Shown here one piece after another: positions 11,348 to 21,868 of a stretch of DNA of 43,110 bases. The position numbers and the translations under genes were made by a program. The notes under the pieces are model-generated. The model searched no databases, was not told where the DNA came from, and worked only from the letters and a program-made list of their open reading frames with translations. The stretch is from Klebsormidium nitens (taxonomy: Eukaryota; Streptophyta; Klebsormidiophyceae; Klebsormidiales; Klebsormidiaceae): NCBI GenBank assembly GCA_000708835.1, contig DF237580.1:7312-50421 (forward strand), read 5' to 3'. The number at the start of each line of letters is the position of its first letter. Within the stretch, counting starts at the first letter, position 1.

Positions 11348-12646
11348 TTGTGGATTAGTGGGAGATTGGTCATCTAGCATCTTGTCGTATAACTTGTTGA
11401 AGCCTTTGGCGGACTCGAGCACCCGATGAACGTTTTTGGACTCGAGTGGGAGAAACGGAATCTGATCAACGAGCCTTCGTGCGGTACACACTGGTTATAC
11501 CAAAGACGTCCAAACGATTCTTTGGACAATCTCGTTAGGCGCGCGCTCATTCAGGATGACTGCATGCTCCCGATTGATAAAGTCAAGTCGATGACATCTT
11601 TTCTTGTCTGTGGTGGGAATCAATGCAATCGTGGCCATGCATGGGCATCTCATGGAATACCCTTTGGTTGCAGATTGAAGCTGTCCGCGGTCGGACCATG
11701 CGCCGCGGGCTAGCTTCGACGCAACTCGCTACGTACAGCATCATGATGTGATCTTAAAGAGGGCGTATTCAGATGCGTCTGAAGTGACGTCACAGAGCGA
11801 CTGCAACAACCAGGATACTGCTTGCCGGTCGCCTAGAATTACCCTGTAACGTTCTTGTCGCGGCGACGCTCGAGAGCCAAAATGTGCTTTGCAGTCGCTG
11901 CGTGCTGACTCAGCTGTTACGCCCCCTTTAAGGCGACCGGACCCGGCCCGCAAATATTGCAGTCAAACATTCAAAGAGATATGCAGTGGTTTATCTGCAT
12001 ATGCGTCTACGCGCGGTACACAGTACGGCGGCTGCACATCGTTGCATGAGGACTTGCGAAGTTGAAAACGCTAGCTAATCGTTTGCAATCGAATCGATCA
12101 TGCACATGCACATGTTAGTGACAGTACATTTGGCGGTATACTCATATAGGTAGCTGCATGGAACGTGCTTTAAGAATTCGAAGTCAAGTTGAAAACTGCA
12201 CTGGATGCAACACAAGCGCGGTGGATCAGGCTTTATCTTTTCACCGTGACTCTGGTTGGATCGGATCTGGAGAAGATAGATAATTTTCTCCTGAGTGTCG
12301 GACTGAGCGCATGCACCCAAGCATGCTGCATGATTGTACGTGCGTGTTATCAGGTTATCTGATCCGCACGCATATTCAAAATAAACCGGCGCGGCTTAAG
12401 GATTTCGGCAACGTCAAGCACTCAACCCCCGAATAAAATCTTCGAATCAACAGATACTCGACTGTGTCACCCATCAAAACTCTGACTTCACGGTCGTCAT
12501 CCATCAATCTGCATGAACGTGCATATCTTTTGGCTGGGCAACGATGCAGGTCTTAACAGTCACTAGCTAGTGGGTCACCTCTCTGACCGTTTATACTCCT
12601 TTTTAGTAAACTCCCTGCCACTTTCTGTCTCATTATTCAGTACTTA
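11348..12646. other. Intergenic region between CCS and a minus-strand unknown gene
   Basis: Holds the 3' flank of CCS and the 3' flank of the minus-strand gene ending at 12647. No frame with recognisable protein character or consistent splice sites was found. No RNA gene or mobile-element end was recognised. Confidence 0.5.
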
Positions 12647-13373
12647 CTAGTCATCCACGACTCGGGCGCAGTAGTACTGTATGTAGCCGTCATATCCAGC
12701 CTCTCTTGCTCCAAAATCACGTTCATCCGTAACCATCACCCTGTAGCCAAAGAAACGTGACAGAAGGTCAGTTAAATATCCGGGTCCGCACATTGCGGGA
12801 GGATTTTTGTATTATATGATATTATTTGAATCGTTTGTGATGTCTTTATATGTCCAGCCATATGGATGAAGGCCTTTGCGGAAGATAAAAGAGTCAGTTC
12901 CTGCTTTGGCTCGTAGTTTCGAGCCAAACTGAGCGTTGTTTGCCGTTGTCATTCAAAAGTGATGGTTTGAGAACCGTCGTATAAGCGGTCACCTATCCCC
13001 AACGTAAGCTGCGATGAACTGTTCATAGTACTCCTCATCCTTGAAAATTAAGGGGTCTTGCAGTGCTTGATAATCAGGGAAGTGTCTCCTCTCAACGGTG
13101 ACGATCCGCGTATTGTCTGCAAGAACAACGATCAGATCTTGCACGCGAGGGAGTGGCGAGTTGATTGTTCAGGCACAGGCCCCTCCGTGAACTAGCCACA
13201 AGTAATTCGCTTTCAAATTTCAAGAAGAAAGCGTTTCTCCAGGGCCGATAAGCTGTGAAGCCCTTCCTTTTCAAGTGTTGCAGTTTCGACAAGAATCGCT
13301 CCACGTCAGCCAGAGCAGGAAGCTTTTGTACGTGGAAGATGTTCTGGTGAAAACTTAAACTTGCAGCTGTCAT
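12647..13373 (-). CDS. Unrecognised gene, three 3' exons, 5' part not found
   Basis: Three minus-strand coding blocks fit together. About 13343-13193 (possibly starting at an ATG at 13373) ends in ESELLVA. Block 13116-12993 begins NTRIVTVERRHF and ends AAYVGD. Block 12740-12647 contains VMVTDERDFGAREAGYDGY and stops at TAG 12649-12647. The junction between the last two is a good GT-AG pair with phases that close. The first junction needs a weak donor (GTTCAC) and a 76-nt intron. The protein is rich in aromatic and charged residues, with no signal peptide or membrane segment. I do not recognise the family. It may be the 3' end of a longer gene whose upstream exons I could not see, or a decaying copy. 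Confidence 0.45.
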
Positions 13374-13399
13374 GTGGAATCGTAGAAACCAGCTTAAAG

Positions 13400-15802
13400 C
13401 CCCCTGGGTTATGATCCTATCCCCAGAACATATTCAATGTTAAAGCATGCACGCTCAACCAAAGCAGACTACCGCAGGCCCTCATCGTGTCAACATGCTG
13501 ATGGCCTTTGAGCAAGCGGAGCATGTTGCAGGGCTGGTGCCATGAGAAATTCTCTCCTGCAAGGACCTTCGTGTTGCAAAAATGCGACTTTTTTGACTAC
13601 AATGGCAGGAGCTTGAAGCCCGAAGAGCACCTAAAGAACTTCAAAGACGTGCTATAGCACCTTAAGAGCACACCTCTGCTATCAGCTGATTTCTGTGTTA
13701 ATTGACCAGAGAGCAATGAAGCAATTGCAAAGCAGAAGAGTGAACTCCTCAATCACTCCCTGCTGGTGTGATGCAATATTCGCTCACATCGATATAATTG
13801 TGTTTTTGCTAGCGACCGTTCTACATACTTTCACTCCCGGTTTGCGAAAGATCAACAAGAAAGCGAGGCCATCGAGAAGACTGCAGGGCGACCAGAATTG
13901 ATTGAGACTCGCTTGCAAAACGTTATTACGCGAACCGTGATGCTTGCTTGAAGCTGAGCTACGGCTGAGTTAAGGTTAAGTTACGGCTGCGTTAACGCAA
14001 ACTTATGGTTATCGGTTGTGCTGACCGCCCTTGGAAAAGTCTTCAGCACACCTGGTGTTCTTTCTCGTTCCGTGGAAGCTGGCTCCTCTTTGGCAACCTG
14101 CAGCAGAGAACGCTTTTTCTCGAAGCCAGACAACCCCAGCTGACGGACTCGATGACGTCAGCTCTGTGTCACAAGCTCAGACCGACTGATTTCGCACACG
14201 TGCCAAGGGAAAACTACCTGCTCTTCTTCCTTTCCTGCCGGACTCTGAACGTGCTCCTACTAGCTAAATGTATCCGAGTCTTCTGGATACACTGTCATCA
14301 AGAGCATCTGAGCTGACGAATCCAGTACCTAGCTAGTCCGCCCCCTAGTGTCAACTCGAATACGACAGCAGCTCGCTTTGAAACTGCCCTGTCTGACTTC
14401 CCAGTGTCTGTTGACCAACTGACCTGGTTGGCGAGTTCAGACGTAACTTTAGGAAGCCGCTCCTCAGATACGGTCATATGCAAGTCATGGCCACAGCTGA
14501 GGCAAATGATACAGTCAAAGCTGGCCAGGCTCCGAAGCGTGATCTCTCCGCCGACCTTGTCTGGCGCCCCTCCTGCGAGGTGGTTGCCTGCACAGCTCTA
14601 CCTGAATGAGTCGAACGGGTGACCGCCTTTTCCGCTTGTCTTGTTTCTGGCACCCCTTTGACTTCGTCTTTCGATGCCAGCGCTGACGTGTTGCGTCTGG
14701 GGGCCATCTAGCTTATTGCCTCTGCACTTTGCTCAGGTCCTCAACTCACTCACGTCCCCGTTGGGGCTACTGCGCGAACTACTGCCTTGGCAGCCCGTTT
14801 GCCACATGCGTTTGCCCCGCTATTCTATGGCAGCTGACAGGCCTGCTTGGTGCCATTTACCCGCTGCTTTTTTGAACTTGAGGAGTTGATGACATGAGCA
14901 TCCCTTCAATGCATGCGCTGCTGGAAAGCAGGTCTACCTGTGGCCCGGCACGTAACGGTCAGCGAACTTGAGCATCCATGGCCGCCGTGATGTGACGCGG
15001 CCGCCTCACGCCGCTACGCGCGGCTAAGTAAGACCCCAGGGTTTAGGGGCTGCTCGAAGTACTATGTCCGTCGATTTCCAAAGTGTGCCAATCTACGCCC
15101 GCGCGCCGCGTCGATGGAACGTAGACGCATCTCAGCCGGCAGAAAAGCTCTGAAGCAATAATCCTTAAGCCTTAACCCTCGGGTTATATCAGTCAGGATA
15201 TTTCCCTATGAATCTTAAAGCAATCGGGATCGCGCCAGCACAATGACTCGAAACATGTGTACCATTCTGCAAAGAGCTAGGCGCCAGCGCGCCCCTTACA
15301 GCTAGGTCGCACTACAGACCTGGTTGTGAATCATAGCGTATTCGGACGACATGTCATCAAAGAGGACACAACATCGTAAGCAAGATGGACGTTCCTGAAG
15401 CTAGCCTAGTAGTGCATGCACGATCATCCTCCCGTATTGGAATTTTAGCAACTTATCAGTGCGTTGATTGTGCTTGAGTTTGCACTAAGATATAGTCCAT
15501 GCAAAAAACTATCATGCATTTTGACGGTATATGATAATCAAGCTCAACAGCAATGTTGATTGCATGATGCGAAAAGGTATTAATGCCAGCCTTGAGCCTT
15601 AAGCGCACACACACATCAGTGACACACACTTCATGACGGAGATTAACCGCTGACTTTGGGCAAAACCTGAGCATCCAACCGTTTGCTTCATTGTACAATA
15701 GCTGCTGTGTCTGGTCTCTCAACCCACAAGTTACTGCATAACTAAACCTTCCGAGAGGTAGAGGTTCATGACGAACCTGGAGTACTATCAAACCTGGTAC
15801 TA
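13400..15802. other. Long non-coding region without a supported gene
   Basis: Open frames here have no recognisable domains and no convincing splice partners. A small direct repeat of GTTACGGCTG-like units lies at about 13954-13998. Upstream exons of the unknown minus-strand gene ending at 12647 may be hidden here. The right end should hold the 3' untranslated region of rps3, whose stop is at 15803-15805. Confidence 0.4.
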
Positions 15803-18800
15803 CTATGTGATCCTCGCACTCAACAACCGCTCCCCCTGCGAAACCCAAACCTTGATTCCGAGCACTCCGTGAATGGTGTTTGCCGAATACTCGGCATACC
15901 CAATCTGGGCACGCAGCGTGTGTAGAGGAACACGCCCTTCCCGAATCCACTCCGTGCGGGCGATATCGACACCGTTCAGCCGACCAGCCACCTGGATCTT
16001 GATACCTTCCAAAACACCAAGCCCATATACCTGGAAGAAAGAGACGAGCCGTTGAGATATAAAGCAGTCACTCTGAGGTACCTATGCAGTCTGTTTCACA
16101 TCCCAGACTTTAGCACACTTGATAGCACTTAAAATGCCCAGAAACGCTCGACTTGAGTCACGGCAGACTCTAAGGGCCATCCCTGTAGGTTAAGAACAGG
16201 TCAACGAGCCGTGTGACTGCATCACATCCCGCGACTTGAAAAAACAAACCTAAGAGAAGCAAGGTAGGAGAAAAGCGAGAGTCGTATCCAATCTCAACAG
16301 AATGAGGAGACGAGCACTGTAGTTCAAAACCTGAGCAACCTCGACTTTGCCCCGCAGCAATCCAAACCGCCCAGAGATCTCATTTCCAAAGAGATACAAA
16401 TGCCTTACTTACATCCCGCCACGTGTTCTTAAGGACGATCCCAACAAGCACATGGCGAACGAATCCCGACACCATCCAAGAACACCACCGAAATGCTGGA
16501 GGCAGACCAATGAATCCACCAGCATCGACAAAATCAGGACTGAAAAATACAGAACTCAGACCGAGCGTAACATTTACCTTGTCGGAAACTCCCTTAGCTA
16601 CCCTCTGGAACGGCACACAATCATGTAAGCATCTGCCTGATGAACTCCGCAAGGTGAACCAGAAGACAACCAAGGACTAACAAAACACAAGATTCAGACA
16701 CAAATCATAATCCAAAGAATACCCACCTTGTCGAGGACCTCCTTGGCGACCCTCCGCAACGGCACGCGCTCCTCGAGCCTCTTCCAAGTAAAGCCCACAA
16801 GAGCAGAGCAGAAGATAAAACAAATACAACAAGCAATCAGGACTGATAGTACACAAGATTCAGACAGAAAGCAAAATCCAGAAAACACCCACCTTGTCAA
16901 GGACCTCCTCGGCGACCTCCGCAACGGCACGCGCTCCTCGAGCCTCTGCCCAGTGAACTCCGCAAGAATTTAAGAACAGATTCAAACAAAAAACAAGCAA
17001 TCAGCACTGTATAGAACACAAGATTCAGACAGCAGAATTTCAAAAACACGCACCTTGTCAAGAACCTCCTTGGCTACCCTCCGGAACGGCACGCGCTCCT
17101 CGAGCCTCTGCCCAATGAACTCCGCGAGGATCCCGGCGTTCGCGTCCGGCTTGCTCAGCTCCACGAGGCTGATCTCCAGCACGCGGTGGTTCTTGGCCAG
17201 CTTCTGCTTCAACAGGTCGCGCAGCTTGTAGACGGAGTCGTTGCGGATGAGCAGCCCGGGGTAGCCCGTGAAGATGCGCACGTTCACCTTGTCGACCACG
17301 CGGTCAACGCCGACCTGCGGATGGATTACAATAGGGTTAGAGTTGCTCAAGTATGTCTTTTACTTTGTATTCTTACGTGTTTCATCCGGAAAATGGATAA
17401 CAGGAATGACAGCCCGGAGTAGCCCAACAAGATGTGCACGTTGAACGTGTTGACAACGCGGTTATCGCCGAACTGCATTTGGCTTAAGGAGCGGGTCAGC
17501 AAAATCTTGGTAAAAACAACAGATATGGCTGCCCGGGGTGGCCCGTGAAGGTGCCCACATTCACTAGTCAATGCAGTCAACGCCAACCTAGGTTTGACGG
17601 GCGGAGGACCAGCCCAAGGGCCTGAGTTTGAATTGAAAACGCACAAGGCTAAGCAATGCTTGAGAAAAGGGCAGAAAATCAAGAACAAACGGCTAAACCG
17701 TTTAAGCTGAAGGCCGGTGTTTAGTAACCATAAGTGTCAAAAGCATCGCTGACACTTGAATTCGACAGATATGCCCACTGAGGAAGGCACAGGATTGGTG
17801 AAACAGACCTTGACGACCACCCAGGGTTGGTACACTATCGATGACTCTCGAGCATGGGGATCCTCAAGAATGGTTTTACTACTAGTAACGCTCAAGTAAG
17901 GGGGAATTTACGATAGCCGAAGAAGGGTCACGGCGATACGCCCACCTTGACGACCCCCCCGTAGTTGGTCGGAGTACGCACGTTCTTGCGGACGTACTTG
18001 AAGACCATGTCCCGGATCTCCTCGTCCTCCTGCAGAAGCTTGGCGTACTTGTCGCCCTTACCGTACCTGGTCAGAGGTTGAGCACAAGGTTATGCTTGTT
18101 CCACGCTGTTTGGAGGGTTCGCGTTTCGGGTTCAGGAAGGGATACAAAAAAGGCATAATTATCTGCTTACAAGTTGCACAATTGTTGCGCTTGCCATACT
18201 TGTTTAGAGGTTGACAACTAGGTTACAAAAGGCAAGTACACTCGTCACTCTGTTCTCATACGGGTTCAAGGGCGGGTTTCTCACAGATGACAAAAGATTG
18301 TGCAAATGACTGGGGTGATCGTCCAAAGCATTTTCAAGACTGCGGCTTCAGAAAAAATGTCTATCCGATTACTCGCTGAAATTCGACGGATCGTTTGTAG
18401 TTTGTATGTGTTCGCACTTGTGCAAACACCAAAGCTGCTGCTAGACCATAGCAGAAATGTTCCCAGCAGTTTAAGACACAGTTGAACGTTAAGAAAACCT
18501 GGCTTGGCGGCCTTGAATCGTAGCCAACTGAGTGCTGACAGCGGAGATGAGTTCAACAACAATCCCTCTGTGTCTTCGCGGTTGAAAACCTGCTACGATC
18601 GTTCGCTGACTATCTCTGCTCATTTGTAGTGTCACTTGACATTCTCAGCTCGAAAATGGAAAGCAGTTCATCGTTCTTTGCGCATTTGAGATTCTGGGAA
18701 GCTTTCCTTGGCTGCAAAGGAATCCTCCCAGTCTCGAAGCAAGTCCCCAGAAACGAAAGAGGAACTCGGTTGCAGGGCCATGAGCAGAATCCTCCAAGCT

Positions 18801-21308
18801 CCTAGATCCCTCAAACCCCACTTCCAAACTGGGACAAGCGATGAAAGCCCGAGACACTCACCAGTGAGAGTTGTGGTCCTCCGTGATCCCGATACGGAAC
18901 CCAGTTGGGTGCACTTTTTGCCCCATGCAGACCACACCGGCGCCCTGCTTGGCGGTCGCGGGCTGCGCCTTCATGGTCATTGCACTTCCGACGAAGGAGC
19001 TCTGCAGCTGGGGGGGCGCGTACCTGGGGCAAACGAGGGGGGTGGTTAGCAAAAGTATCGCTATTGCGTCGCCTCTTGTCTGATTTGTCGTATGCTTTGC
19101 AATCGTTTGTTTCAAAGGCGTTTGTTAGCATCTTTGGTAGATGATTCTCGTTCAGTAGCCGAGAAGACTGCGACGGACTCTCTTGGCTATGTTGTGGCCT
19201 TCAGACAAAAGCAAATGCAGCGAGTCAAACCCTGTAGCCCTCGCAACAACCTGTGGCTTCCCAATACCAACCTTAAGAGGCCTCAACACGGATATTTGAC
19301 CAGCCAAACAGCGGCCTCTGGACAATGGAAAAGCTCTCCTCAGGCAGTTGTTAAATCTGCCGGCGCAAGGAACAGAGGCGACTCTCTCATCAAAGGCTAT
19401 TTCAGAGTTGTGCGGTCTTTGCCACGGAAATTGCATGACGAGCGGACATTCTGAGTCAGACTGGCTTCGCACCAGAGGTAGGGCGGCAGAGTCATTGTGT
19501 GAAGGCATTGGCAAAGGGACAATGGCACAGTTGCCTGGACAGACCGTCCTTTCCAGACAACCGGTTTTTGAAGCACCCAAGCTTGAGTTGACCGGTACGA
19601 GCTTGCAAACAGACAGTGTCACTCACAAACTCAAGAATGTTCCAAGGACTGGACACCTTTTGACAAAAGGGATTCTCTCGTAAAGCACGCAGAGCGAAGG
19701 CTGGAGATGGACGATCGGAACATGCAAAGAGCGCGAAAAGAATGATGTTTCATGTGTCTTTTCTGGGTAGACGAACGCGTAAAAGGGACTGAAGAAACAC
19801 CCAGGCAAGAAGGCAAGAAGGCGGGAAACAGCAAATCAGCATGAGCGCGTGACAGCTCTTCACTTCCGTCCGAACTGCACACTCAACATAAGATTGTCAT
19901 CACTAGTGCATCCCTGCGGATCTTTCCTGTTGCTGGCAAGCGTGGCTTGCTGAAGCAGACCCAAGAAGAAACGCAACAAGACGTGTATCCAGCAAAAGCA
20001 GGCCGTTCACGTTCGCTTTCCCTCGGCGACTTTTATCAATTGCAGGACAAGAGTGGTTGGACAAAAGGCTGCCAGCCAGAGTTCCATCACTCCTCACAAT
20101 TGCTCCCAAGGATAACAATACATAACGACCCTTACACCTTATGGAATAAATCCCTGTTCTGACTGATATACTGGATGTAGCAGACTTCATGAGCCATCAT
20201 CCAATGGCGCTGCTTCATTCCAAGTAACCACTGTGACAATAAGCTCTAGCACGGAGACTGTGTCTTAGCAACAGCGTTCAGGAGCTTAAGCATTGCGTCA
20301 CCTTATGACTGCAGAATCAGCCAGACTCCGTCTCCAAACCAGTGTCGGCATGGTGGACATAAGGGCGCCAGAGCGCTGCCCGCCATCAAGAGCATCAAAA
20401 AAGTGCGCGAAAGACGTCCGGAAGATTTTAGCCTTGACTTCGAAGCTTCTAATGCCGCCAGCGTCCATCAGCATTGCCACCATTACCAAAAATGGACAAC
20501 AGGGTCCCCTTCCTGAAATAAGTGAGCTCAGTACAAGCGATCGTCAAGGCGAGAAAAGCCAAGCCCGCTATATGCACCATTACCAAGATGCAACACACAG
20601 TATGAGAGCCGGTGCTCTGTAATCCTTCAGAATAGAACGGGAATGTGAGATGGCCACGCCCGAGCCATCTCGACTTGGACCTCCGGAACACGCACAGAAC
20701 AGACGGTTCACAAGACCAGTGCAATGTGCTATTTGGCAGCTGCACCTGAGGCAGAATCCAACGACGCAATGCAACCCCATTTGAAATAGATGCCACATTC
20801 GCTCTGCAAAAGCTGGTGCAGAGTCGTTTCTGCCACCAAATATTGGAGGGACTGAGTGCCACACATTGCAACCCCAGATATTCCGCTCTGGTTAAATATA
20901 ACTTTCCAACAAAACCCTAGGTAGAACAGCCAGGCATAGGTAGAAAGCACAAGACGTCTACAACCGCTGCACATCCAAACTGTGATACAAGACAGTGTAT
21001 GTCTCAGCAATGAGTCCCCCGGGAGCAATGGCTGCCAGACTGTCACTTGTGCAGTTCCCCTTCTGTACTCTGTGCGAAAGGTAATTCCTGAACACAAGAT
21101 TTGCGACGCGAGATCAATGTGTCAGGAACCCTAAGGCGACATCACACCCAAGGCATGCTCGTCAACGCTGCTCAGTAGCAGAATGCAGCCCTTACCTGCT
21201 TCCCGCCAACTGCCTCGGCACCCCTGCATCTGTCCTCCGCCCCGACCCGCTCGCAACCCCGGTGCCCATGAATGCACCCACTGATCGGGCGGACATTGTG
21301 GCCGCCAT
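15803..21308 (-). CDS. rps3: Nuclear-encoded plastid 30S ribosomal protein S3, five exons
   Basis: S3 is a small-subunit head protein at the mRNA entry channel. Exons: 21308-21196, 19023-18862, 18066-17946, 17314-17054, 16030-15803; all GT-AG with closing phases, 294 residues. Residues 1-70 are Ser/Ala/Arg-rich with few acids, typical of a plastid transit peptide. M71 starts a plastid-type S3 ([18 protein letters not shown]) of 224 residues. It carries the KH-domain segment [16 protein letters not shown] and the family C-terminal block [12 protein letters not shown] to GVLGIKVWV. The length matches plastid S3 (about 217-220). The split presequence (exon 1, then the start of exon 2) and five exons show that this is a nuclear gene and not a plastid insertion. 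Intron 1 is 2172 nt. Exons 3 and 4 are flanked by decayed copies of their own edges. An alternative start is the ATG at 21296. I chose 21308 for its ATGGC context. Confidence 0.93.
16578..16980 (-). repeat. Copies of the 3' edge of rps3 exon 4
   Basis: The real exon 4 donor region begins at 17052. Related blocks start at about 16578, 16727 and 16891, stepping about 149, 165 and 161 bp. Each holds the end of the exon (coding [18 protein letters not shown] in the intact exon), a donor-like GT and downstream intron. The two nearer copies are very similar to the exon. The farthest (16578) is degraded. The block at 16891 has a one-base deletion that breaks the frame. Confidence 0.9.
17411..17600 (-). 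repeat. Copies of the 5' edge of rps3 exon 4
   Basis: The intact exon carries a block starting at 17253 that codes for the stretch from [12 protein letters not shown] to GYPGL. Diverged copies of this block start at 17411 and about 17530, steps of 158 and 119 bp, on the upstream (acceptor) side. Substitutions and small deletions have destroyed the frame in the farther copy. Together with the donor-side array, this shows duplication on both flanks of one exon. Confidence 0.8.
17800..18260 (-). repeat. Copies of both edges of rps3 exon 3
   Basis: The intact exon is 17946-18066. Downstream of it, a block at about 17807-17832 repeats its 3' edge and donor region with a step of about 137 bp. Upstream, a block from about 18189 repeats its 5' edge and the following intron sequence with a step of about 133 bp. 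The match extends through a GAGGTTGA-like motif and a GGGTTCA-like motif about 80 bp on. Both copies are clearly diverged. Confidence 0.65.
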
Positions 21309-21868
21309 GATGTCAGCAAACCCCTGAGCACTTCCTAGAAAGGCCTCCGGAACACACCCCGCAGCGCCTGCAAAATCAGCCCCAAACCTTGCCAACACAA
21401 ATCAACCCTCCACAGGGATTCTTGCCTCCACTTCCTGCCGCCAGGCTGCTCGTCCTGCCCACTCCAAACGTCCCTTCCTCTCGCGCCTGAGCAGCAGCAA
21501 TAGCTGAAACATGCTGCGGACGAACTAGAGTTGCGCGACCCCCGCCAGCACAGAAGCATGTCACAAGAAGGGAGCTCTGAATCGTCCGATCCGAACAATT
21601 CTTGTGGACGCCGTTGCCGTACGATATGCAAACATTTGGAGTGCCCTTGAGCTCCTCAATTTGTTGATGGGTTTTGTGCTGATCGGACGGCTCAAACCTA
21701 TGCCAATGGCGGCTGCACAGCCAGAGGGATCCCACATATGCACGGTCCTCCACACGCTGACTCGGACTCGAACGCTCCAAATTTTTGGAAAGTTTGTTCA
21801 TTTGTTGTTCAATTCAAAGCGCAGGGCGACATTCAAAGCGGTGCTGCATCCATTTCCCTTCTTTTCAA
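21309..21868. promoter_or_regulatory. Divergent promoter region of rps3 and the ankyrin-type gene
   Basis: The 560 bp between the rps3 start (minus, 21308) and the first ATG of the ankyrin-type gene (plus, 21869) must hold both 5' regions. Open frame extends upstream of both start codons, so longer N-termini cannot be excluded. No clear TATA element was picked out. Confidence 0.4.

Noticed and set aside
14005-14889. Several plus-strand frames of 60-100 codons
   Set aside because: Random-looking composition, no domains, no consistent splice partners, and overlapping open frames on the other strand.
15803-21308. rps3 as a recent plastid DNA insertion or bacterial contamination
   Set aside because: It has four GT-AG introns, a transit peptide split between two exons, and decayed intron repeats, none of which fits a recent plastid insertion or a bacterial sequence.
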